A DNA stretch of 64,000 nucleotides from Prorocentrum cordatum (lineage: Eukaryota > Sar > Dinophyceae > Prorocentrales > Prorocentraceae). The stretch covers positions 318,374 through 382,373 of the forward strand of contig CAUYUJ010003925.1 of assembly GCA_963575745.1 (NCBI GenBank). The letters run 5' to 3'. The notes under the pieces are model-generated. The model was not told where the DNA came from. It worked only from the letters and a program-made list of their open reading frames with translations, and made no database searches. A program made the translations under genes and the position numbers. This document shows, piece by piece, positions 53,363 to 63,432 of this stretch (position 1 is its first letter; each line of letters opens with the position of its first letter).

Positions 53363-53586
53363 GGGCTCGTTTCGGTTCCTCCGATTCGATTCGATTCGAT
53401 TCGATTTCCATGGCCTCCGATTCCGCTTCGATTGGACTTGGGATTCCGATTTGGGATCCGATTCTCATTGGAGGCACTACTGGCCTGCCGATGTCCGCCG
53501 ATTCGACTTTTCCCGACTCGGCTGCCGATTTCCGCCGATCCGATTCATGTCGATTGCAGATCCGACTTATCGATTCGATCCTGGGC
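53363..53586. repeat. CGATTC-rich dispersed repeat, copy 2
   Basis: Matches 28467-28683, with a short CGATT expansion at 53378-53405. Confidence 0.8.
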
Positions 53587-53764
53587 TCTGGGGGTTGTGC
53601 CAGACTTGTACGCGTGCCCAATGTTTTGCCTGCCAGACTTGTGCGCGCGCTGTTCTGCGTGCGACCTGCGATGCGATCCCATGCGGTGCGATGCGATGCG
53701 ACGGGATCCGTTCTGGGCAGCCCCGGGGCCCGGCGAGGGCACCCAGGGGCCGAGAACTGCGGAA

Positions 53765-53925
53765 AGCCTCCGCCTCCTCCGCCTCCTCCTCCTCCTCCTC
53801 CTCCTCCTCCTCCTCCTCCTCCTCCTCCCCCCCTCCTCCTCCCCTCCTCCTCCTCCTCCTCCTCCTCCTCCTCCTCCCCCTCCTCCTCCTCCTCCCCCTC
53901 CTCCTCCTCCTCCTCTTCTTGCTCC
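53765..53925. repeat. (CCT)n tract
   Basis: CCTCCTCCT with interruptions. Frames give poly-Pro, poly-Ser or poly-Leu on plus and poly-Gly or poly-Arg on minus. Confidence 0.9.
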
Positions 53926-54164
53926 CCCTTCTGGAGGGCGAGCGGCGCCGCGGTGTGGCCTCGTCGGTCTCGCGCGGCGCGCGGCCTTCGCTCCTCGAGA
54001 GCGGCGGGTGCTCACCGCGCCTTCGGCGCGGTGCCCCGGGGGGGCACGCGGCGCTTCCCTCCGCCGAGCGGGGGGGGTCTCGAGCAGGAGACCGGTCCCA
54101 GGTGCGTCGAGGCTGCAGGCCAATGCTTTCGAGCCCGCTGCATGGAATCGTCTCTTGTCACCAC

Positions 54165-54315
54165 CCACCAACCCACCCCACCCCAACCCGAAGGCCCAAA
54201 CTTACCCTCGATTCCCAGTGGGGTGGGGGGGTGAGGAACATCGAGAAAACACGTGTGGAACCCGTACCCCCCCCCCAACCCGAAACTCGGGTCTTCGGGT
54301 TAGGTTGGGGTGGTC
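54165..54315. repeat. inverted repeat around AACCCGAA
   Basis: CACCCCAACCCGAAG(G/A)CCC on the left faces GGGTCTTCGGGTTAGGTTGGGGTGG on the right. A second AACCCGAAACTCGGGTCTTCGGGTT palindrome is at its right end. Confidence 0.7.
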
Positions 54316-54317
54316 TG

Positions 54318-55053
54318 ATGGTTTCTGGGACCTTCGTGGGGCGCCCGGAGGCCGTCGTGGAGCCTTTTGGAGAGTCTCTTGGGGTGCCAGAGGGCGATCT
54401 TGGAGGTTTACTGGGCCGTCGTGGGCCTCGCGGAAGCCCAAGAAGCGAATATGCTGAAAATGTACGTTTCCCCACGGGAAAAGGACGGTTTTTGCTTCTG
54501 GAGGCCTGCTTGGAGCGCCTCGTGGTCGCGTATGCAAACGTCTTGGACGCCCATGGGGCTGTCTGGAGGAAATCTTGGGCGGTTTGGACCGAATCGTTCC
54601 CCGCGTGGGCCGTCCGGACAGCCTTTGGGAGCCCTCTTGGCCCGTTTTGGAGCCCTCTTGGGACCGTCCTGCGACTTTCCTAAGCCGCTGCTATGGTTTC
54701 TGGGGCCCTCGTGGATCGCCCGGAAGGCGTCTTGGAGCCTTCTTGGGAGCCTCTTGGGCTGGCGAGGGTCGATCTTGGAGGCTTCTTGGGCCGTTTTGCG
54801 CCGCGTGGAAGCCGAATAGGCGAATGTGATGAAAATATACGCCTCCCCCAGGAAATGAGACGATTTTTGCTTCTGGAGGGCCTCTTTGGGGCGCCTCGTA
54901 ATCTTGTTTCAAACGACTTGGGGACTAATGGAACCGTGTGGAGGCAATCTTCGGCGTTTTGGGGCGATGCTCTCTTGGACCGTTCCGGGAACCTATGGAA
55001 CCTCTCTGGCCCGTTTTGGGGCCTCCTGAGGCTTCAAGTGTGCGGATGATGGT
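54318..55053 (+). repeat. two-copy 375-bp CTTGG array-plus-core unit
   Basis: Both units (from 54318 and 54693) begin ATGGTTTCTGGG(A/G)CC. Both pass through a CTTGG array and a core (GTACGTTTCC/ATACGCCTCC ... GATTTTTGCTTCTGG-type). They show the higher-order repeat most clearly. Confidence 0.85.
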
Positions 55054-55904
55054 TTTGCCCCCCCCCCCCCCCCCCTCCAAACCGGCAGGACCAGGCCCCC
55101 CCCCGGGGGAGGGGTTTGGGGAGGGGGAAGCATCTCAAACGCCGTGACCCCAAGGGGTCGGCGGATTATCTAAATCGACGTGTTCCAGTGTAGCAAGGGC
55201 TGTTGCAGAGCAGGCCAGGACAGTTTTACGAGGGGGGCTTCTCTCTCTTGGTCCTGTCCTGGGGGCCGAAGTTGGTGCGGAAACGGTGGGGACGAAGGCC
55301 AGCAGCAGTTTCTGCTCCTCTCGAGCCGGGCTTGTTTTTGGGGCGCCGCCGCGGACGACGCCCCTAGTGGCCAACGGCGGCCAGGCCGCTGTTGGTTTTT
55401 GGGCGTGTCTCCCTACAGGAAGAATTTTCAAAAATAACCCCCAAAAACTATGGGGACTTTTTTGTTTGAAATAATTCCGGCGGAAGGACCCCACATGAGA
55501 ATCTGTTTAGCTTGCCCTTACTCTTTTCCTGGTCGCCCTGACGGACACTCTCCTCTCGCCCGCCGTTCTGCCCTCACCTACTCCCCCTCCTTCTATTTCT
55601 CCTCCTCTTCCTCCTTCTCCACTTCCTCCTCATCATCACCCCCTCCCTACCCTTTCCCCGTCCTCGTCCTTCCCCTGCTTCTTCTCCGCACGCTACTCTC
55701 CTTCCCTTTGGTCGGGCCGCCGATGGGTTACCACCGGCGGCCTGGAGACAAGGGGTTACCCCTGCCCCCGATTCGGCCGAGGATGGGCTACCCCTGCGCC
55801 CGGCCGCTGTCTCGTCGTCGTCGTCGTCGTCAGCTCCTCAGTCGCCCTCTTGGGCACGCAGGCCCATGACAACAACAAATTTGCCGACGACCAGCTCAGA
55901 CAAG
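55054..55904. other. unassigned, C-run and CT-rich patch
   Basis: C-run at about 55060-55075, and 55580-55710 is CT-rich. Two 'GGGTTACC/GGGCTACC' phrases flank 55735-55800. No gene. Confidence 0.4.
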
Positions 55905-57105
55905 GCTACCCGCACCTTCGCTCACAGACGAAGTTCCCGCCTGATACTTCCCCCGCTTTCTGGCTGCAGGAGCTGAGGAGCCCTTCCCCAGTATTCACGC
56001 CGCAGGAGTTGAGGAACCCCAAAAGTGACGAAAGTCACAAGAATCCGATGACCCGCTCGGATTAAATACCAACATGAAGTGCGGGACCCGTCATGGCGGA
56101 GAGTCGCCGCGCAGGCCGCTGGAGGCTTAAGTTTCAGCCCGAAAGTGACGACAGTTACGCGTTTCGGATGACCCGCTCGTATTACCAACGTGAATTGCGG
56201 GACCCATTAGGAGGAAACTCACGCCTGAGACTTCTTCACAATTCACACACAGGCGAGACTCCCGCTGGATAATTCCCCCAAGTTCAGGCCTGAGGAACCC
56301 AAAAGTGACGGAAGTTACACGTTTCGGATGACCCGCTCGGATTACCATCATGAAGTGCAGGACCCTTGGGAAGGGGGCCCCCGCTTGAGACTTCATCACA
56401 ATTCACTCACAAACGAGGCCCCCGCTTGATTCTTCTTCCAAGTTCAGGCCCGAGGAGCCCAGAAGTGACGACAGTTACACGTTACACGTTTCGGATGACC
56501 CGTTAAGATTACCAACGTGAAACGCGGGACTCATAGGGGAGGGCTCCCGCCTGAGATTTCCTTCAATTCATTCACAAACGAGGTTCCCGCTTGATACATC
56601 CCCCAAATTCAGGCCTGAGGGGCCCAAAAGAGACGACAGTTACGCGTTTCGGATGACCCGTTCGGATTACCAACATGAAGTGCGTGACCCATAGGGAGAG
56701 GGCTCCCACCTGAGACCCCCGCGGAATCCATTCATTCACTCACAGGCATGGCTCCCGCTTAAGATTTCGCCCATACTCAAGCCTGAAGAACTTAAAAGTA
56801 ACGACCGTTGCAGGAATCCGATGGCCCGCTCGGATTACCAATATGAACCGCGGGCCCCATGAGGGGGGGAGCTCCCGCCTGAGACTTCCTCGCAGTTCAC
56901 TCACATACGAGGCTCCCGCTTGATACTTCCCCCAAATTCAGGCCTGAGGAGCCCACAAGTGACGACAGTTACACGTTTCGGATGACCCGCTCGGATTGCC
57001 AACATGAAGTGCGGGACACATAGGGAGGGGGCTCCCGCCTGAGACTCCCTCGCAATGCGCTCACAGACGAAGCTCCCGCTTGAGACTTCATCCATATTCA
57101 AGCTA
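55905..57105. repeat. ~160-166-bp satellite array
   Basis: About seven tandem units. Each has GGCTCCCGCTTGA, CAAATTCAGGCCTGAGGAGCC, GTGACGACAGTTACACG, TTTCGGATGACCCGCTCGG and ATGAAGTGCGGGACCC. Counted spacings are 160, 164, 166, 160 and 160. Confidence 0.9.
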
Positions 57106-57370
57106 GGGGGTGAGTGATGACGAAGTGATGAGTGAGTGACTGGTGATGATGAGTGGGTGAGTGATTGGGTGAGTGTGTGAGTGAGTGAGTGAATGAGGTT
57201 GGCGAGTGAGTGAGTGAATGAATGAATGAGTGAGTGAGTGATGATGATGATGAGTGAGTAAGTGATCGAGTGGTGATGATGGTGACGATGATGAGGATGA
57301 GGATGCTGATGAGTGGTGAGGCTGATTCATGATGATGATGATGGTGATGATGGTGATGATGATGAATGTG
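57106..57370. repeat. TGAG/GATGAT microsatellite
   Basis: GTGAGTGAGTGA and GATGATGATGG runs following the satellite directly. Confidence 0.9.
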
Positions 57371-57676
57371 CGACTGTGTGAGTGTGTGAGTGAGGAAAAA
57401 AGAGGGGGTGATCCTGCGCGGCGCTTGCAGAGAAAACAAGAACCCAATTTGGATGTGGGAAACTATATCAGGGCATGTTTGATTATGTGTTGCATATTGT
57501 TAGTTATCCTCCCAATTCCGCCTGTAGGGGGACATGCCCGACCTAACATTTGCTGCTGGACATTGTGCCCATTTTTCCCGTGCCCACGTCGGGCGTGCCA
57601 ACGGGTGGGCTCGCGCACCCACGTCCGCGTCCGCGCTCCGTATATTGGCCGTCTCGGAGTCGGCACCCAGGGTCTG

Positions 57677-57850
57677 CAGTGGGGACCCATGCCAAGAAAC
57701 ACCCTGCTTACCTCCAGGGTGCCCTGGGTTTCTTGGTTTTCGATGGTTTTGCGATGGAAAGCATGACGTTCCCACACCAAAAATCAATGGACGTCCTGGG
57801 GTCTCAGGGTTGGGTTTCTTGTGGAAGGTTTCTTGTGGATCGGCCCCCAG
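57677..57850 (+). mobile_element. MITE-A copy 4
   Basis: 174 bp; CAGTGGGGACC ... GGCCCCCAG, with TG on the left and TA on the right (57851-57852). Its interior is nearly the same as 49744-49914. Confidence 0.8.
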
Positions 57851-57886
57851 TATAGGAGGAAGGAAACACGGCATGCGGCATAATCC

Positions 57887-58078
57887 TAATGTTTCTGCGT
57901 TCCGCGCGGATCTCTTGGATCTGTGCTGGAGCTCCCTCCTGGCGCGCGGAGCGCGCCAGGGGCGGCGCGCGTCCAGGGGACGCCCTCTGGCGCCGCTCTT
58001 GGCGCATTCCGCGCGCCGGGGAGCTGGGCCCAGCGCAGATTCAAGAGATCTGCGCGGACCTCCGAAAGGTTCTGCGTA
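57887..58078. mobile_element. foldback family F copy 1
   Basis: CCGCGCGGATCTCTTGGATC and GATTCAAGAGATCTGCGCGG face each other, with TTTCTG/CGAAAG continuing the arms outward. The loop is rich in GGCGCGC. Copies are at 60165-60320 and 61430-61545, with a part at 60712-60745. Confidence 0.8.
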
Positions 58079-59089
58079 TTCAGCCTGTTCTTCATCTGAG
58101 GCGTTCCAGAAAGGGCCTCCGCCTACGAGGATCGAAGGAGTTGGCATCCCTTCCGCGGCGGAAGGCGGCGGAAGGTCGGTGGAAGGCGGCAGAAGTAAAG
58201 CGAGGCCGCCTCCGCCGGCGGAAGCCGGTGGAAGGGCGGCGGAGGGTGGCGGAAGTAAAAGATGGGTCCCCAAGATATGAACACGTTTTTGGGTTCAGGG
58301 TTTCCGAAATCCGCCATCTAGACTCGAGGTGGACACCCGTCCCAGATCTCTGACGGCATGATTGTTTCACTCCCGGCGTTTTCTTCGACGTCGGCCTCTG
58401 GGGCCCATTGTTGGGCCACGGGCCATCAATAATGGATTCGAAGCGAAAACGTACCCCGGGAGAGGAGTCGAGACCTCTGGGGCCGCGCATGGACGAGAAG
58501 CACATCGGCGGAGCGCATGCCGTGCCACGATGTCCTTCAAGCTGGCCTTCGGTGCGTGGCGTCATCCGAGTTTCGACGCAGGTGTTTGAAACATGTTGTC
58601 CGCTCCCACCTCCTCCCTTCATCAATTGTTACGAATTGCTACAAATAATGGGATGCATTGGAATATAGATTTGTTATTTACCACAACGACCTCCAGCTCT
58701 GACCGGGCCTCGGCCCACACGCCGCGCCCTTGCAGCGCCGTCCCCCCGTCGGGACGCACTCTGGCGCCTCGCCTCGCCTCGCCTCGCCTCCTCCCTTCAT
58801 CAAGCACACACATCGGGGATGCCAGTGGTGGTCTCGGTCTCCATCGGCGGTGCCGTCCGGCCAGGCTCGTCTGGACACCGCGTCGCGCGAAGCGGCCGCG
58901 GGCCGCTCGGCCCTCTCTGCCCTGGCGCTCCTCTGGGCGCGCCTCCTCGGGCAGTGAGGGAGCTCTTGAGAGCCCCGTGCCGCGGCGCCATGTCGGAAGG
59001 AGGAGGGGCAGCAGGGCGAGGTGGAGAACGCCAGGCAGATCGGCAGAAGGGAAGGGGACAGCGATGGAAAGGAAGCGAATGGAAATGAG
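58079..59089. other. unassigned, with a GGCGGAAG minisatellite
   Basis: 58150-58260 repeats GGCGGAAGGCGGC / GGAAGTAAA. The rest has no recognised feature. Confidence 0.45.
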
Positions 59090-59112
59090 GAGACGACGAC
59101 GAAGAGAATGAG

Positions 59113-59143
<31 letters not shown>

Positions 59144-59280
59144 GCGAGGAGGAGAGTGAGGAGGAGAGGGAGGAGCAGGAGGAGGAGGAGGAGCAGGTGG
59201 AGGAGGAGGAGGAGGAGGCAGAGAAGGAGGAGCAGGAGAAGGAGGAAGAGGAGAAGGAGGAGGAGGAGGGGAGACAGGCG
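59090..59280. repeat. (GGA)n tract
   Basis: GGAGGAAGAGGAGG repeats over about 190 bp. Confidence 0.9.
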
Positions 59281-59568
59281 CAGGAGGAGCGAGCTGAAGT
59301 GGGCGACAGGTCCGGCCTGCCGCGCACCTCACGCGCGGTGGCCATGGCGGTCGCGGTGATCTCGAGCCCGGTGGTGTTGCTGGTGCACATGGGCAGATTG
59401 TTGATCGAGAACCCCAGGCCCCAGGGGAGGCAGGCAGGGAGGGAGGATCCTCTGCCACACCGCTCCCCCACGCCCGAGGGGGGCCCCCGTCGAGCAGAAG
59501 CTTCGAAAGTTTGTGGCTGTGGGGTGCAAATCCGATGATGAACGTGGTCGACCAGGCTCATATTTCGT

Positions 59569-59758
59569 CGGCGAGCGAGGGGGGGAAATGAGAAGGAGAA
59601 GGCCTTCTCAGAAGACGGCGGGACTTGTCGGAAGCCCTCGCGCCTTCTGAGAAGTTTTCTGTGTATTCGCGGACGGCTTAGAAAACTGATCAGAAGGTCG
59701 GGGGACTTCCGAGCCTTCTGAGAAGGCCTTCTCCTTCTCATTCCCCCCTGAGCTCGCC
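59569..59758. mobile_element. foldback element with ~45-bp arms
   Basis: GGCGAGC...GGGGGGAAATGAGAAGGAG and AAGGCCTTCTCAGAAG on the left; CTTCTGAGAAGGCCTT and CTCCTTCTCATTCCCCCC...GCTCGCC on the right. One base of indel separates the arms. The interior also has a GTTTTCTG...TAGAAAAC-like inner pair. Confidence 0.85.
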
Positions 59759-59834
59759 GCCTAATGTTCCCAATCTGCACCGTCCTGATGGCACTGGCTC
59801 GACGGTGCTGCGTAAGCGGCCGGATCCCAGTGCA

Positions 59835-60008
59835 TGCCAGCGTGGAATCCAAGCAGTGACTCCTTGCACTCTCGACGATTTTCTGTGAATCCCTCACTGG
59901 GCTACGTGCAAGATGGTCGCGGCCTGCCAGCGTGGACTCCAAGCAGTGACTTCTTGCACTCTGGACGATTCTGCGTGAATCTCTCCACTGGGTTACGTGC
60001 AAGATGAA
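59835..60008. repeat. two-copy 100-bp tandem repeat
   Basis: TGCCAGCGTGGA(A/C)TCCAAG starts at 59835 and 59935, exactly 100 bp apart. Both units end with TACGTGCAAGATG. Confidence 0.85.
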
Positions 60009-60164
60009 CCTGCTCTCAGTATCCCGAGTTTGCTCGTGGGTGCATTCGAAACGGCAATCGAAGCTTTCTGGCCCCAGTGGCCCACGACGGCAACACAACC
60101 GCAGGCGTCCAGCATTCCCGACGGGGCGAGCATCGAAGACGAACAAGTAGCATGAACATGTGCT

Positions 60165-60320
60165 TTTGGAACTTCGCGCGGATTTCTTGGATCCGCGCTG
60201 GACCCCCTCCCTGGCGCGCTGAGCGCTCCTGGGGTGGCGCCGCAGGCGCCGCCAGGGGGCCCCGCAGCGCAGATCCATTCAAGAGATCAATGCGGAGCTC
60301 CGAAAGTGTATACTCATGCA
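60165..60320. mobile_element. foldback family F copy 2
   Basis: CGCGCGGATTTCTTGGATCC and ATTCAAGAGATCAATGCGGA arms around a GGCGCCGCAGGCGCC centre. ACTCATGCAGCTT follows, as in the partial copy at 60712. Confidence 0.8.
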
Positions 60321-60381
60321 GCTTCTCATCCGAAAGACATGGGGTGCCTGGGAGCATGCCAGAGCGAACGCGGGCCGTCTC

Positions 60382-60448
60382 TTGACGGTCCCGAGGCCCG
60401 GTGCGGGCCCCGAGAGGCCGACAACGATTTGAAACAAACCCTTCGTGT
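60382..60448 (+). repeat. 67-bp direct repeat, left
   Basis: Identical to 60644-60710 over 67 bases, starting TTGACGGTCCCGAGGCCCGG and ending CCCTTCGTGT. The MITE-C copy lies between the two. Confidence 0.95.
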
Positions 60449-60449
60449 A

Positions 60450-60643
60450 TCGGGTCGGGCGAAAGGGGGGGATTGGGAAAGGGGGGGTTACGAAATTTGC
60501 TGCATGCAGCTGGTTTCGGCCTCTCCGAGGGGCCCATTCCTCGATACATGGCCGCCTCCGGCGCCGGGAGGCGCCGGGGAAATCAGCTACGTGAGCTGAT
60601 TCTCAAACCCCCCCTTTGCTATCCCCCCTTTCGCCCGACCCGA
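60450..60643. mobile_element. MITE-C copy 2
   Basis: Left end TCGGGTCGGGCGAAAGGGGG and right end CCCCCCTTTCGCCCGACCCGA are long inverted repeats. The interior palindromes are as in 36441-36639. It sits exactly between two identical 67-bp repeats. Confidence 0.9.
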
Positions 60644-60710
60644 TTGACGGTCCCGAGGCCCGGTGCGGGCCCCGAGAGGCCGACAACGATTTGAAACAAA
60701 CCCTTCGTGT
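60644..60710 (+). repeat. 67-bp direct repeat, right
   Basis: Second identical copy of 60382-60448. It is followed by the right part of a family F foldback (60712-60745). Confidence 0.95.
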
Positions 60711-61429
60711 CGGGGGGAGTCCAGCGCGGAGTTCCGAGGGTTTTTGCTCATGCAGTTCGTTTTCGTCCTCAGAAGCAGATCCTGATGCGGCGAGGGCTGC
60801 GGGGCGGGGATCGAGGAGGAGGGGAAGGAGGAGGGGGGAAGAAAATGTGCAGGAGGAGGAGGAGGAGGAGGCGATCGAGAAGGAGGAGGATAGAGGAGGA
60901 GGATCGAGGATCTCGGCGGTCCATGCGACGAGCCCCGAGCCCTCAGCCCTTCCTGCACGAGCTGCGGCGCCAGGCCGGCCCGAGTGCAGGCTCCGAAAGG
61001 GGGGCTCCCGAGGCTGCTCGCAGGGGGTTGGAACGCCGTCCGCCGCTGCTCTTGTCCACGACGCCGAGCGTCGCGTTGTCTCGGGCATGTTCCCAGGCAT
61101 ACGGCAGAGGGAAGCAAGAAGTGGGCACTCCCCTCCTCTCCCCCAGATTCAAAGTTGGCACGCGCGGGGCAGACTGCGGTCCGAGTGCATCTCATTCAAC
61201 CCACCGCCAACATGAATCATTGGGGGGTGTTGACAGGTGAATGTGGCATGAACGTTCGCTAATTTAATCCGAGGCCTGTACTCAGACATCCCGCGTCTCG
61301 AACAAGACCAAGACGGCGGTTTTTCATCGTTTTTGGCCTCTCGGGGCCTGCAGCGGGCCTCGGGACCGTCAAGTGACGGCCCGCGTTGGCTCTGGCATGT
61401 TTCCAGACTTCCGCTGCTCTGCATAAACA
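60711..61429. other. unassigned, with GGA tract and an inverted TTGACGG repeat
   Basis: GGA repeats at 60820-60910. The TTGACGGTCCCGAGG repeat occurs on the minus strand at about 61345-61385. No gene. Confidence 0.45.
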
Positions 61430-61545
61430 TAAATTTTCGGAGCTCTGCGCGAATTTCCTGGACCCGCGCTGGGGGAGGAGAGGGGGGTCCAGCGAGAATC
61501 CAAGAAACCCGCGCGGAGCTCCAAGAAATTATGCTCATGCCATGC
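61430..61545. mobile_element. foldback family F copy 3
   Basis: TTTTCGGAGCTCTGCGCGAA and GCGCGGAGCTCCAAGAAA arms around a G-rich centre. It is shorter than copies 1 and 2. Confidence 0.75.
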
Positions 61546-61691
61546 TTCGTTCCTCTAAGTCATCCGATGTTTTAATTTTGTTCATGCGGGGTCCCCGGCA
61601 GTCCCGACCCTTTCCCCAGAGCCGACGTTTCGTCCTGAGTCGTTTTTGGGCAGTCCCAGAGCCTGGCGAGGGCACCCCGAGGTGGAAAATA

Positions 61692-61873
61692 CAGTCAACC
61701 CGCGTAGGAAGGATGAGCAACATTCCAAGGTTACCCTTGCATCCTTCCACATCGGCCCGTCCTTGGTCGCTTTCGCTGGCCGCGCCCCGCTCGCAAAGTG
61801 TAGACATGGCCATCCAAGGCCCTTGCATCCTCATCGTGCGTCCTCATCATGCACTGCCGTGCGGGCTTTTGCA
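61692..61873 (+). mobile_element. MITE-B copy 4
   Basis: CAGTCAACCCGCG after TA (61690-61691). The interior matches copies 1-3. The right end (GCGGGCTTTTGCAG) is diverged, so the 3' boundary is a guess. Directly upstream (about 61640-61690) is another TTGACGG-family relative. Confidence 0.7.
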
Positions 61874-62094
61874 GCGACGCCGGATGTCCGGGGTTTGTTC
61901 TGGCATGCCTGGTCGCAGCCAGGCCCACCTGCGCCTGCACAGCCATTTTGGCTGCAGCCGGGCGCGCCGTGCCGCACCTGCCGGGCGCGCCGCGGCCGCC
62001 CTCGCCGGGCGAAGCCTGAGACCCGACGCTGCGAAACAGCCACAACGCTGTAAAACATCACGCCCGCAGCCCGAGACTACCTCTTGCTGCGTTT

Positions 62095-63340
62095 TTCGAA
62101 CCAGATCGATGTGTGATGATTCCAGGGCCCGAAGCGTGTAAACTTAGCCTGGCGAAGGACCCTCACATGAGCAGTTGTGAGTAATGCAGTTGTGAGCATC
62201 GTCTTCGGCGGAGCTCCCTATATGGCCACGAGGCGTGCGAGGAATGATCAGAATTGGCGCGGTGAGCGCGTGCGAACGCAGCCACCGAGGTCTTCGGTGG
62301 AGTTTCCCAGGGGGCAACGAAACGTGTGGAGGTATACCGACATGAGTGGGGCGGGCGGACGCACGCGAACACCGCCACTGGGGTTTTCAGTTGAGCTCCA
62401 TATGGGGCTTCTAAGTGTGCGAGGGATGTACCGAAATAGGCGAGGCGGACGCATGCGAACACCACCACTGGAGTCTTCGGTGGCGCTTCCTATTGGGCCA
62501 CGAAACGTGTGAACGGTGAGCCGAAATGTGCGGGGCGGACGCATGCGCACGCAGCCAGTGGGGCCTTCGGTGGAGCTCGTTATGGGGCCACGAATCGTTC
62601 GAGGGGTGTGCCGAAACAGTCGGGGCGGGCGCATGCGAACACCGCCACTGGGGCCTTCGGTGAAGCTCCCAATGTGTCCACGAAAAGTTTGAGGGATGTG
62701 CCGGCATGGGTGCGGTGTGCGCATGCGAACGCAGCCACTATTTTTTCCTTATGGGGCCTGGAAGAGTGTGAGGGGCGCGCCAGCATAGGTGCGGTGGGAG
62801 CATGCGAACGCAGCCACTAGGGCCGTCGGTGGAGCTCCTTTTGGGGCCACGAAACCTATGAGAGGTGTGCCGATATGAAGGCAGTGGGCGCGTGCGAACG
62901 CAGCCAGTTGGGCCTTCGGTGGAGCTTCCTATGGGGCCACGCAACGTGTGAGGGGTGTGCCGGCATGGGTGCGGTGGGCGCGTGCGAACGCAGCCATTGC
63001 GGCCTTCGGTGGAGCCCCTTATGAGGCCACGAAACGCGTGAGGGGTGTGCCGAAATGGGTGCAGTGTGCGCATGCGAACACCGCCACTGGTTCATTCGGT
63101 GAAGCTCCCTACGGGGCCACGAAAAGTTTGAGGAGTGTGCCGACATGGGTGCGGTGGGCGAATGTGAACGCAGCCAGTGGGGCCTTCCTTCGGTGGAGCA
63201 CCCCGTGGAGCAACGAAGCGTGTGAGAGGTGTGCCGAAATTTGTGCGTCGGGCGCAGGCGACAGTGGGGCTTTCGGTGGAGCTCCTTATCGGGCCACGAA
63301 GCTTGTGCGGGGTGTGCCGGAGTTTTTGATTGGTGCAATG
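62095..63340. repeat. ~90-bp satellite, array 2, with conserved leader
   Basis: The leader 62098-62205 (CCAGATCGATGTGTGATG ... CAGTTGTGAG) is repeated before the array at 63.8 kb. About thirteen units follow, each with GCCTTCGGTGGAGCTCC, GGGGCCACGAAACG, GGGGTGTGCCGACATGGG and GCATGCGAACGCAGCCACTGG. On the minus strand the array stays open for 100-180 codons at a time as a repeated 30-residue pattern ending in RPP. Confidence 0.9.
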
Positions 63341-63357
63341 GGCAGGGGCAAGGATGG

Positions 63358-63432
63358 GAGGAGAGGAGGAGGAGGAGGAGAAAGAGGAGGAGCAGGAGCA
63401 AGAGCAGGAGGAGGAGGAGGAGGAGCCAGTGA
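63358..63432. repeat. (GGA)n tract
   Basis: GGAGGAGGAG/GAGCAG repeats. Confidence 0.9.

Noticed and set aside
62095-63340. CRISPR array
   Set aside because: Units are about 90 bp with the whole unit repeated. There are no unique spacers, and the context is eukaryotic.
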